From Tritrichomonas musculus (Eukaryota > Parabasalia > Tritrichomonadida > Tritrichomonadidae), in assembly GCA_039105265.1 (NCBI GenBank), contig JAPFFF010000021.1, positions 1,922,001 to 1,986,000 of the forward strand: 64,000 nucleotides of DNA, in the 5' to 3' direction. The position numbers and the translations under genes are program-made. The notes beneath the pieces were generated by a model. The model did not search any database. It saw only the letters and a program-made list of their open reading frames with translations, and had not been told where the DNA came from. Below are positions 30,909-39,883 of the stretch, one piece after another. Numbering within the stretch: position 1 is the stretch's first letter; each line of letters opens with the position of its first letter.

Positions 30909-31604
30909 TTACACTTTACGTCTGGATGAGTGGACGTACAAAACACAATGAAGATAATTTGGATCATCAATATCATATCTGACAGTATTATCACCAGGCT
31001 TATCAGCCAAATTTGGATCAAGACTGAACTCTTTCATGTCACGACGGTTATTGATTATAATTCCTTTGTCGTTATCGGCATGAACTTCAAAACTTGTTGA
31101 TTCATTTCTATGAACAGTCCTTGTTTTCCAGTTATAAAAACTCATGTCGGAGGTTTTTGGTCTAAGTTTCTTCTGCTTTTTGAAATAGTTTGTCCAATCC
31201 TCATTTCTTAACCTATCTGCATAATCAATATAAGCTGATACTTCTTGTCCAGCTGCGTTGAAATCTCTGATGAAAATTAAAGCTGTTTTTTGCCCATTTC
31301 TAACCTCGTCTTCAATGTCACCAAGTTTCTCCATTAAAGGTGAAAAACTTAAATCGCATCCTTGATGAGTAAGCGGAATTTGTGCGCTTCGTTTAGTATT
31401 CTTTTGATCTGCAAGTTCTTGCTTTTTCTGTTCGAATTTTTTTCTTTCCATGACTTCTGATCCTCCAACACATCCTAATTCAAAAAGCTGACGAGCAACA
31501 TCTCGTGAGCCAAGATAATAAAGATGCTCCTGTGTAATCTTAGAGTCAAGATAATCTTCATACGTTTCAAATTGTGCAACAATTTCGTGTTCAAGAGTCG
31601 TCAT
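30909..31604 (-). CDS. CFAP299: Cilia- and flagella-associated protein CFAP299, 231 aa
   Basis: Matches the CFAP299 (C4orf22) family along its length: F-E-T-Y-E-D-Y-L-D-S-K-I-T near the start, L-Y-Y-L-G-S-R-D-V-A-R-Q-L-F-E-L-G-C, I-F-I-R-D-F-N-A-A-G-Q-E-V-S in the middle, S-F-Y-N-W, and H-S-S-R-R-K-V at the C-terminus. The family is conserved in ciliated and flagellated eukaryotes and is linked to axoneme function. The frame is open further 5' to a TTG at 31637, but the ATG at 31604 gives the conserved N-terminus and I use it. The stop is TAAAA, with the TAAA overlap seen in several neighbours. Confidence 0.9.
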   Translation of the reverse strand: MTTLEHEIVAQFETYEDYLDSKITQEHLYYLGSRDVARQLFELGCVGGSEVMERKKFEQKKQELADQKNTKRSAQIPLTHQGCDLSFSPLMEKLGDIEDEVRNGQKTALIFIRDFNAAGQEVSAYIDYADRLRNEDWTNYFKKQKKLRPKTSDMSFYNWKTRTVHRNESTSFEVHADNDKGIIINNRRDMKEFSLDPNLADKPGDNTVRYDIDDPNYLHCVLYVHSSRRKV

Positions 31605-31639
31605 TTTTGCTATGAATAACGTACATAACCGATACAAAA

Positions 31640-32610
31640 ATTTTTGATGAATTATAGGTCAATTAATTATCCTTCAAGAAATTCTAACTATTCAAATATT
31701 TGTTATAAAAAACGTTTTTTATTTATTTTGTATGCTATTTCATCGTTCACTAAATAAATATTCAATTCTTTTTTTTATTATTTGCAATCGAATATAGCAA
31801 TAGTTAATATCTATAACCAAGTATAAAAAAAGATTGCGACTGATTCAGTCAATATGGCATTTCAACAAATGATTATTAAATTTTCCAAATTTTATTTCAT
31901 TTTTACGGTAATTTTTAGTTAATACATAATATTCAAATTAACTATATTTTCATAGACACAACTACAAACATTAAAACTTATTTTCTATGATTTTATTAGC
32001 AATTGAAATAATTAATTAAAATTATTGAGAGATTTCAAGTGAACATTTATCATTTATTTACATTTTTAGATGGAAAATATCAAAATTCTTTTGACAAATT
32101 TCACTACATTTCTTTAACACATTTTCAATTAAATAATTTAACAATTCATTCATTCTTAATTTGACATAATAATAAGAAACTTTTCTTACTATTTTAAATT
32201 TATTTTATTTTATTTATTCCTACGATTGAACATAACTTTACACTAACAATTGACATCAAACTTTGATGATCAAAGAAAAGTGACAAATCTACCAAATATT
32301 CTGCCTGCCAAATAATGAATTGACTTTTTAAATCAGCTAATTAAAATCATTCCTTAACAAACAATGCGATATCATTAATACCAGTTCATATATACACAAT
32401 CATTAATACTCGATCATATTGGCAAATTTTATCACAAAGTCACTCCAGATCATGCTAAATGAAAATATTCCACAAAGCCAAAAAAACATTGATTTTATAA
32501 AAAGTCAATCATTTAGATTTCAGTACAAAACGCAGAGCTCTGAATTAAACTGCATCGAAGTAAATTACTCAAAAACAGATGAAGGCCAAATCATAGCTTT
32601 AAAACAAACA
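31640..32610. promoter_or_regulatory. Spacer upstream of CFAP299
   Basis: About 1 kb of AT-rich DNA between CFAP299 and a foldback repeat. The sequence upstream of the CFAP299 ATG reads (in gene direction) CGGTTATGTACGTTATTC within 35 bp of the start, resembling the CGTT-containing motifs near other starts in the window. A 67-codon frame at 32419-32622 begins with TTG and is not considered a gene. Confidence 0.3.
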
Positions 32611-32745
32611 CACACTCTTTAATTTATCTTTCACTTTTCATTTTTTTTTTTTTTTTTTAAATATCAATTTTGATGATCCTTCTTTCAATTCCTTCTTTGT
32701 GATGATATTTTCAAATGAAAAGTGAAGGATAAATCAAAGAGTGCG
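32611..32745. repeat. Foldback repeat, 33-bp arms
   Basis: ACTCTTTAATTTATCTTTCA on the left pairs with TGAAGGATAAATCAAAGAGT on the right with only two or three mismatches over about 33 bp. The interior holds a T run and a TCAATTCCTTCTTTGTGATG segment that is repeated directly at about 32842. Likely a short foldback element 3' of the BTB gene. Confidence 0.5.
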
Positions 32746-32971
32746 CATGATGAATTAAAATTTTGACTTTGATTTGTGAATATTTAGAATTATTTAGGCA
32801 AACTGAATAACTGACACTTTTTGATATCTTTTGAACCTTATTCAATTCCTTCTTTGTGATGATTCATCAATTTTGCTCTCTTTTTATGTAGATCTTTTGA
32901 ATGAATGTTTAAGATGAAATAAAATTTATTTATTTAATTAATGAATATTTAGGAGTTATGTGAATGAATGA

Positions 32972-34318
32972 TTATTTTGATGAGTTTTCAATCAGTGTTC
33001 CATATATTTCTAATGTTTCAAATCCAAGGATATTTGCATTATACCAATCTGCTGTCTGGCGGATTCTCATATAGCGAATTTCATTCGATTGCCTTTTCTG
33101 GATTTTGAATGTGTGAACAAGCCGCTTTCCATTCAAATATGAGCAGTTGTTCACTTCATCAATAATTTCCCATGAATTCTTATCGTTCGATACTTCAATG
33201 ACCCAGCTTTTCGGGTGATGCCAACCTGGACCTGAATTGTATGATCTGATTGTGTAGTCGGTCGGAATTATTCGATACTCTTTAAAGTCAACCATCAGCC
33301 AACTGCCAGCAACATTTTTTGAGTAGAACAAGTTACCTGGATTTTCTTTCAATGCAACTGTTCGTGGCTGCCGACGTTCATTATCTTCTTCCCAGATAGA
33401 AGATGCAGTGATTTCAATTTCGTTTTCTATTTTGTTTGTTTGTGTTCGAAGGAAGTTAAAAATGCCTGAAAAAGGGTCACTTTCTGATGGCTCAAATATT
33501 TTTCCTTTAACTTTTGGCTTTTTGTATCCTTTCCTCGTTGTTTCTTGTCCTCCGAGACGTTCGCAAATTCTTATCCAGGTTCCTGTTGTCATATCGTCCA
33601 AATCGAAGTTTTGAATGAATTCATTAATCATTTCTAATGAAACGTTATTGAAGTAAATGCATTCATACAAATTTGCGTATGAGCTGTCACTTTTGTAAAG
33701 CTCGTTCACAAAGTGCAAAAGTTCATCTTCACTGTCAATTGTAAGATTCTCATTATTAATGATATCTTCAAGTGTTTCTTTTTTCAGCTTCTTCATATCG
33801 TTTTCTTGCTCTTTTAGTATTTCGCTGAGGTTTTTACTGGCAAATTCGATTTCTTCTCGATATTTTTTGGAATAATATTTGGAATGAATCTCATGTTTAC
33901 GAAGTTCGCTGATAATGTTGTCTTTCGTTAGTTCGACAATTTTATTATCTTCTATGATGATGCTGCAGTTCTTAAGAATATCAAGGACTTCTGTATAAAA
34001 ACAAATCTCATCATCAGAAATTTTGTTTGATCTGAAATTAACAAGTTGAAGAATATGAGAAAAATCGCCTTGTTCTTTGGTATTGATGGTAAATTCATCG
34101 AATGTTGGATCAGTTGAATGAATTTGACTGATCTTTGGTGATAATAGGTCTGAAATTATTTTACTCGTTTTGAATTCTTTGCCATTAACGATGAATGTGA
34201 AATCGTTAATATAACTTTGAAGTGGAACTTGTAAAATACTTGAACACTCCAGTTGAATTTGTGTTACTTGTTTCTCTTGACTCATTTTATCAAATATATT
34301 TTTCATATCACATATCAT
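32972..34318 (-). CDS. BTB plus discoidin-like (F5/8 type C) domain protein, 448 aa
   Basis: Likely scaffold or Cullin-3 adaptor type protein of a group that is large in trichomonads. An N-terminal BTB/POZ-like region (about residues 35-135: F-T-F-I-V-N-G-K-E-F, then S-K-I-I-S-D-L-L-S-P-K-I), a helical BACK-like middle with a coiled stretch (150-290), and a C-terminal discoidin-like beta-sandwich (about 300-445: S-S-I-W-E-E-D, G-S-W-L-M-V-D-F-K, G-P-G-W-H-H-P-K-S-W, R-Y-M-R-I-R-Q-T). The order BTB-BACK-F5/8C recalls BTBD9. The start may be the first ATG or the later M-S-Q-E-K about 11 codons downstream. Substrates unknown. Confidence 0.8.
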   Translation of the reverse strand: MICDMKNIFDKMSQEKQVTQIQLECSSILQVPLQSYINDFTFIVNGKEFKTSKIISDLLSPKISQIHSTDPTFDEFTINTKEQGDFSHILQLVNFRSNKISDDEICFYTEVLDILKNCSIIIEDNKIVELTKDNIISELRKHEIHSKYYSKKYREEIEFASKNLSEILKEQENDMKKLKKETLEDIINNENLTIDSEDELLHFVNELYKSDSSYANLYECIYFNNVSLEMINEFIQNFDLDDMTTGTWIRICERLGGQETTRKGYKKPKVKGKIFEPSESDPFSGIFNFLRTQTNKIENEIEITASSIWEEDNERRQPRTVALKENPGNLFYSKNVAGSWLMVDFKEYRIIPTDYTIRSYNSGPGWHHPKSWVIEVSNDKNSWEIIDEVNNCSYLNGKRLVHTFKIQKRQSNEIRYMRIRQTADWYNANILGFETLEIYGTLIENSSK

Positions 34319-34649
34319 TCATAAATAAATTTTCAATTTTACTCCATAAAAAATGAAAAAATGCCAAAAGCTATTATTTTTATAAAATACTCACAATTAA
34401 TAATAAATTATATTTGATTTTTGGCAATTTTTCAAATTCTTTATTCATGCAATGAATATATATACGGTAAATAATTTACAGAAATATAATAGTGCTTAAT
34501 AGATATATATACATATAAAATATAATAAAATAAATTTCGTTTGGTATAGAGAAAAAGTTAAAATTTCCACAAATTTCCATACATTTTAGTATTAACTTCA
34601 ATTTATAAAAATGTTCTAACAACACATATAATAAATAAATAATCAAAAT
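34319..34649. other. Spacer between two minus-strand genes
   Basis: About 330 bp of AT-rich DNA between the BTB gene 5' end and the 3' end of the SCYL1-like gene. Nothing recognisable beyond the expected promoter and 3' processing signals. Confidence 0.3.
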
Positions 34650-37118
34650 CTAGTCCCAATCGATATCATCATCCCATCCTTGATCAACTTTCTGAATGAT
34701 GATCTTCTTACCACGAACAGGCTGATGCGGCTTTCTTTCAACAGGCCTTGCTGCAGGTTTTACAGGCTCATTTTTAATCTCTGGACTTGATGAAATAATA
34801 GAAGAAGGCGAATTGGCAGAAGATCTAACTTGCTTAATTGGTGCAGAGCTTCTATTATTAGATGATGATTTTACTGGAACAACTTTAGCTTCTCCCCAAT
34901 CATCATCACTGTTTTCGTCTTCATTATTAGTAAAAGAATTTTTACTATTTTGTTGATTAATATGCAATTGCTGATTTAATTGCTGTTGCTGTTTTGTATT
35001 TTTATTAATACCAACATTTATTGCATTTTCAAAGTCATCATCATCAAGATCATCCCAACCGTCTCCATCATTAATATCTTCTTTCTTAGGTGATTGAGCA
35101 TTTGATGCAACTTTAGACTTAGGAGGCGGAAGAGAAGACGTTTTCATGTTTGGCTTCTGCGTTCGAGTATTATTCTTAACATTCACTGATATCGCATTTC
35201 CCCAATCGTCATCATCAACTTTGGCATTGCTATCATTATTGATAGATGTTGAACTAGTATTGCGTGAATTTCTAATAGGAGAAGTATTCTTTTGCCTAAT
35301 TGGATCTTTCTTCTTAATCTCTATTGGATTTCCCCATCCATCGTCATCTTCATCTCCGAAATCATTATTGTTATCATTAGAAGCAACACTATTTTTAGTA
35401 AAAGAATTATTAATACGAGAATTCCTGACTATTGGATTTGTCTTTGGTCTGAGAGGCTCTTTCTTCTTAACTTCAATTGGACTTCCCCATCCATCATCAT
35501 CATTACTGATATCATTATTACTTGCTTTTTGACTAGCATTTTGCGTACTTGTTGTTTTTTGTGGCTTGCTGACGGGTTTTGATTGATCAGGCTCTTGTTC
35601 ATCAAAAACGACATCTTTACTAAGAAATTCTATATATTCACGCATTTGTTTGAGGGCAAGACATCTAACTTCTATACTTTGATCAACACAAAGTGGTGCA
35701 AGTGTTGGCATTATATTTACAGCAATAGAAACCTCATTGAAATAATCATTACAAGTTTTGTAAGCAGATACAGCAGCTTTTCTAGATTGAGCAAATGTGT
35801 CTTTTGTTGCTCTTGAAAAGCAAGAAATCAAAGTTGCGGTTCGAAATTCGGGCTGAATATATTCTGCGATCTTGGCGATACAAATGACTGAGTTACAGCG
35901 AATCGAAGGATCTTGATCGCCTTGAAGCCTTTCAAGTTCTCTCAAAAGAGTTTTTATGTTGCTGCCGTTTAAATGCGGAGCGATTGAAACCATTGAAACG
36001 ATGGTAGCTGCCTTCAAAGCAGCAACAGAATCATTAAAACCTTGTACTACATTTTTGAAAATCGTTTCATTGATAACTTTGTCTGAGAAATGATGAATTA
36101 AATTACTAATTTGTGAAAGTAGATGAACTCTTATGTTTCGATCTTTGCTTTCAAAAAGAGGAAGCAATGCTGGCGCTATTTTTGCGCCAAAAGATTCAGG
36201 TTTGATATTTGATCCAATTGCTGATATACTTTCGAGTACGGCAGGTGTCTGTGAAAATGAAAGAGACGAGAGCAGTATCGGTAATATTGTATATTCTTGA
36301 GTTTCAACAGAAAAAATATTCAATGTTTCGACTAAACTTTTGAAAAATGTTTCACGATCAAATTGATCTTTGAGTGGAAGATCACGAAGTGAAGTTAGTG
36401 TAACAATAAATTTATCTGTTTGCCAAAATTCCATTGAAAGGAATGTTTGCGGGCTTGGAGGGTTTTTGAATGTAGGAGTCCATCGACTTGAAAATTTTGT
36501 AATTGCACGCGATAATCGAGATTCCCATCTCTTTAAATAATCTCCTATAAAACGAACATCAATAGAATATGGTGGAGAATTAATTGGTGGTTTCGGGTTT
36601 GCTAATTTGCACATACTTGACCATTCTTGATAAAAATCTGAAATTGGTCCAGACCCATTGACTGTCATCCAATGAAGACCTGCAATTTTAAGTTCATGTC
36701 CATAAGTCATATACAACGCTGAATCTTGAATATTACCATGAATTGCTTTTGCATCTTCGCTTAAAAAATTAACAAAATCTGCCATAACATAAATTGCCCA
36801 TGTAAGTTCAGAATCAGTTAAATTTCTATCATCAAAAGGAAGTAATTTATTCGTTACAATATAAGTAGCTCCATCATATTCATATGATTCAATAAAAAGC
36901 GGTATTGCTGGATGACGAAATGTTTTCCATATTTTTATAGCATTTTGAGCGAGAGCTTGTTGAATAGGAGACTGGTCTGCTTTGATTTCAAAAATTGAAA
37001 ATTCTTTTTGATCAGAAACACGTACTCCATCATAAAGAGAATAATGAATTGGATAATCTTCTTTAAATAGTTGAGTTGATAAATTATAAGGCGCTGCTTT
37101 TTTCTTAAAAAACCACAT
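34650..37118 (-). CDS. SCYL1-like pseudokinase with HEAT repeats, 822 aa
   Basis: N-terminal kinase-like domain (about residues 1-215) lacking key residues: no glycine loop, no HRD (the loop reads I-H-G-N-I-Q-D-S-A) and no DFG (I-A-G-L-H). It is followed by HEAT-like repeats (230-520), the SCYL1/Cex1/NTKL architecture. SCYL1 acts in COPI-dependent Golgi traffic. The tail (about 545-822) is disordered and acidic and carries five spaced tryptophan modules such as D-D-D-G-W-G-N-P-I-E, ending at the C-terminus in W-D-D-D-I-D-W-D. Tryptophans in acidic context bind the mu-homology domain of delta-COP in Dsl1 and ArfGAP1, so COPI binding through these is plausible (inference). It starts with M-W-F-F-K-K-K and is divergent from the acylphosphatase gene 62 bp away. 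Confidence 0.85.
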   Translation of the reverse strand: MWFFKKKAAPYNLSTQLFKEDYPIHYSLYDGVRVSDQKEFSIFEIKADQSPIQQALAQNAIKIWKTFRHPAIPLFIESYEYDGATYIVTNKLLPFDDRNLTDSELTWAIYVMADFVNFLSEDAKAIHGNIQDSALYMTYGHELKIAGLHWMTVNGSGPISDFYQEWSSMCKLANPKPPINSPPYSIDVRFIGDYLKRWESRLSRAITKFSSRWTPTFKNPPSPQTFLSMEFWQTDKFIVTLTSLRDLPLKDQFDRETFFKSLVETLNIFSVETQEYTILPILLSSLSFSQTPAVLESISAIGSNIKPESFGAKIAPALLPLFESKDRNIRVHLLSQISNLIHHFSDKVINETIFKNVVQGFNDSVAALKAATIVSMVSIAPHLNGSNIKTLLRELERLQGDQDPSIRCNSVICIAKIAEYIQPEFRTATLISCFSRATKDTFAQSRKAAVSAYKTCNDYFNEVSIAVNIMPTLAPLCVDQSIEVRCLALKQMREYIEFLSKDVVFDEQEPDQSKPVSKPQKTTSTQNASQKASNNDISNDDDGWGSPIEVKKKEPLRPKTNPIVRNSRINNSFTKNSVASNDNNNDFGDEDDDGWGNPIEIKKKDPIRQKNTSPIRNSRNTSSTSINNDSNAKVDDDDWGNAISVNVKNNTRTQKPNMKTSSLPPPKSKVASNAQSPKKEDINDGDGWDDLDDDDFENAINVGINKNTKQQQQLNQQLHINQQNSKNSFTNNEDENSDDDWGEAKVVPVKSSSNNRSSAPIKQVRSSANSPSSIISSSPEIKNEPVKPAARPVERKPHQPVRGKKIIIQKVDQGWDDDIDWD

Positions 37119-37180
37119 ATATTTGTTTCCAAATTTTCAAGGATTATTTTTCTGAATGTATCGTTTTTTACGATAAGATT
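37119..37180. promoter_or_regulatory. 62-bp divergent promoter with TATCGT-T5-ACGATA palindrome
   Basis: The whole space between the SCYL1-like and acylphosphatase ATGs is 62 bp, so both promoters must overlap. It contains an inverted repeat TATCGT/ACGATA around five T (37159-37175), which would present the same site to both genes. Related CGTT motifs stand close to several other ATGs here, for example TATCGTTAATACG just before PDK1. A functional role is inferred. Confidence 0.5.
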
Positions 37181-37516
37181 ATGTTGAAAAAAGTATTTCT
37201 AGCTGCACATGGAAATGTTCAAGAAGTAATGTTTCGCCAAACAATATTAAGAGTTGCCGACAAATTAGGGCTAACTGCTGGAGCTACAAATTGCTATTAT
37301 GATCCAGATAGAGTAGATATTTCGATTGAAGGAAATGAAAATAATATTAATAAATTTATGGAAAAGATTAAACCAGGAAATGAATTAAATTCATGGGGCG
37401 CTAAAATTGATAAATTAGTAGTTTTACCAGAAGGACGCAATCCGCTTGATCATCAAATAAATACAGATAATTTTAAACAAATCAATTGGAGAAACGACAT
37501 CAAATTTTACGTATAA
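37181..37516 (+). CDS. Acylphosphatase-like protein, 111 aa
   Basis: Small enzyme that hydrolyses carboxyl-phosphate bonds such as acetyl phosphate or 1,3-bisphosphoglycerate. The signature G-N-V-Q-E-V-M-F-R (family pattern G-x-V-Q-G-V-x-F-R) gives the phosphate loop and the catalytic Arg. T-N-C-Y supplies the catalytic Asn about 18 residues later, and D-R-V-D-I-S-I-E-G matches the next strand. The second Gly of the loop is replaced by Glu, and the C-terminus is about 15 residues longer than usual. It starts at the first ATG, 62 bp from the divergent SCYL1-like gene. Confidence 0.8.
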   Translation: MLKKVFLAAHGNVQEVMFRQTILRVADKLGLTAGATNCYYDPDRVDISIEGNENNINKFMEKIKPGNELNSWGAKIDKLVVLPEGRNPLDHQINTDNFKQINWRNDIKFYV

Positions 37517-37644
37517 TCCAAGGAAAAAAAATATCAGATTTTTTTATGTCACTTTTATTATTATTTTTTTCTGTAAAATATTTCAAAAAAAAAAAAAAAG
37601 TAAAAAACCCATCATTTATCATTATTTGTGTATCAATGAAATTA

Positions 37645-39033
37645 TTATTTATCTTTTTGTTCAGCTTCAGCAGTCATTTTCTCCCAAGTTGCTAAGTTTT
37701 CTTCAAATTGTCTCTGATTATCTGATAAAGCAGGGAAAAAGTCGTGAAGCTCCTTCATTAAAGGTCCCGCAACAAATTTATAAAAACCTATTTGTCCTTT
37801 ACAAAGAGGAGTTGGATCATTTCTATCACACATTGGAGAAACTTCTAATCCAAGCCTCCTTTCTTCGTCTCCTTGTTTATGCGTTTCATCTGTTAATTTA
37901 GCAGCCATTCTGTTTGCTTCACCAAAATCTCTGACTGTATTACTAAGATCTGCTGCTTTAAGAATAATCTGTGCAAGTAATTGGCGATGATCTTGACTTT
38001 TTTGTTCAAATTTATCTTGAATTTTTTTGAAGTTTTCCAAGAAATTTTTATGTTGTTCCATATCTGTAGCCATAATTGCATTAATTATAAAATCACATAG
38101 TTGAGGTTTTTCGGCAGGATCAATTGGGCTTAATATGCCTCTAGCAAGATCCATTGTAATACAACTGTGATGATGTTCAAGTGGTGGTAAATTTGGAGCT
38201 AAATGTGCAAAAACAGTATGTGCATTTCGATGAAATCTGTTGTTCATTCCATTGTGATCTGTATCATGACAAATTGCAGCAAGAAGTAATCCAAATACTT
38301 CGTGATTTGTTAAATATGTATTAATTTTAACTATACTGATAACAGAAAATACAAATTGGGTAACATCGACAGCGTGAAACCAATTATGATATGGAACATC
38401 ATTATAATGACGACGAAGAATAACGAGAAAACGAAGGAAATCTTCCGTAATGACACCTACTTTAACAGAGATTTCGCTACGAACGAATATTGCTAAAAGA
38501 TTCTGGAAAAGTTCGGCAGGGTGATAATTAATAACGGAAAAAGATCGTTTTGCTAACAGGCTCAAATCATCATCAGTCATCTCTTTAACTGCTTTAATCG
38601 TATATGGAAAATCAACTTCTGAAGTATTGTAAATAGATTGAAGAGCTGTGATTGTAAATGTTATAATTTGTTCGTCCGATGGAGGCGCTGACGGATTAAA
38701 TAGCAAAAGAATAATATCATCATTGACATCTAAACGTCTGATTTCGTTAACATTATGAAATCCATTATAATCTTCTTTTGGACTATCGAATTTGAGCGTT
38801 TCTGAATTTGGAACTAGTTCTGGCGCAAATTTCTGATTTACTAGTATGTCACTACAGAGCGTAAAGTAATAAGTGACAAATACAGGCTTTGAAAGAAGTA
38901 AATAATGTTCGCTTTTGAAATATTGATCGGAAGTAAACAAACGAAGGACATCTGTAAAAGTTGGGTGCTCAGAGCACATTATTGTTAAAAGCTGTTCATA
39001 ATAAGTTTGATGCGCAGAATGAGCTTTACTCAT
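37645..39033 (-). CDS. 3',5'-cyclic-nucleotide phosphodiesterase (class I PDE), 462 aa
   Basis: Hydrolyses cAMP and/or cGMP. Catalytic domain about residues 200-450. The family metal site is complete: H-N-W-F-H at the start, H-D-T-D-H-N-G (metal ligands), the downstream H-H-S, and the metal-binding Asp in K-A-A-D-L-S-N. The nucleotide-recognising Gln lies in K-G-Q-I-G-F-Y. The N-terminal 200 residues are helical with no GAF, PAS or membrane segment seen, so this is probably a soluble enzyme. Substrate preference cannot be read safely. ATG start; the upstream sequence contains CGAAACGGA within 25 bp. The stop reads TAAA. Confidence 0.92.
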   Translation of the reverse strand: MSKAHSAHQTYYEQLLTIMCSEHPTFTDVLRLFTSDQYFKSEHYLLLSKPVFVTYYFTLCSDILVNQKFAPELVPNSETLKFDSPKEDYNGFHNVNEIRRLDVNDDIILLLFNPSAPPSDEQIITFTITALQSIYNTSEVDFPYTIKAVKEMTDDDLSLLAKRSFSVINYHPAELFQNLLAIFVRSEISVKVGVITEDFLRFLVILRRHYNDVPYHNWFHAVDVTQFVFSVISIVKINTYLTNHEVFGLLLAAICHDTDHNGMNNRFHRNAHTVFAHLAPNLPPLEHHHSCITMDLARGILSPIDPAEKPQLCDFIINAIMATDMEQHKNFLENFKKIQDKFEQKSQDHRQLLAQIILKAADLSNTVRDFGEANRMAAKLTDETHKQGDEERRLGLEVSPMCDRNDPTPLCKGQIGFYKFVAGPLMKELHDFFPALSDNQRQFEENLATWEKMTAEAEQKDK

Positions 39034-39883
39034 TTAATATGTTTGAAATCCGTTTCGAGATAAGATCTATTGAATTGAATGTGCTAATTGAATTTTTTTC
39101 TATACTTTTCTCTTTTTAAGTTTTTTATAACATCATCCCGCCAAAATGATCAATTGAATTCTACTATTGAAAATAACTTATCAAAAAGAGAAAGACTTTA
39201 TCAAACCTTTTTATAATTACATTTAAATTTTAATCATATAATTTATAATCTCTATTGGTATAAATTTAGGTATTATGTGATTTATTATATAGACTATTTA
39301 TATACCAAAATTAATTTATTAATGAGATAATTCATAAAATTATCTCAATTCAAATCATCTAGAAAATATAATCATATATTCAAAAATTCCAAACCGCTAT
39401 AATTAAAATTCTTTTGATTTGCCTTTATTTCAAGAATTATTAAAAAAGTATTATGACCAAAATTATTTCAACTCATATGTATTTAAGTATAAAAATAAAA
39501 TCAAGTAATTTTTTATGGTTCATTAATATTAAAGGCAAAATATTTATTTAGAAGTATTTATTTCAAAAATTAATTTAACGTCACATTTTCAGAAAAAGTA
39601 GATTTCTATATTATTATCATAAAGCTACATTATTCTGGGAAATGAATAGAAATTATTAAAATTTTACTAATATTTTATGGCTACAATAAGATTATAATAC
39701 TTTCGTTCAATAAAGTTTTTGTACTTTTTGAAAAATGCTCCAATATATTGAATATGGGCTTAATTGCATCAAATGCCAAAGGATTTTATTCATATATATT
39801 ATAATATTTACATGTAAAAAAACATATATAAAAATCTTGAAGATAATTAGATTTAATACAATATACAATAATATACAATAAAC
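39034..39883. other. Spacer with promoter of the phosphodiesterase
   Basis: About 850 bp of AT-rich DNA between the 5' end of the phosphodiesterase and the 3' end of the next minus-strand gene. No repeat or RNA recognised. Confidence 0.3.

Noticed and set aside
32419-32622. 67-codon frame upstream of CFAP299
   Set aside because: Starts with TTG and runs into a foldback repeat; no family.
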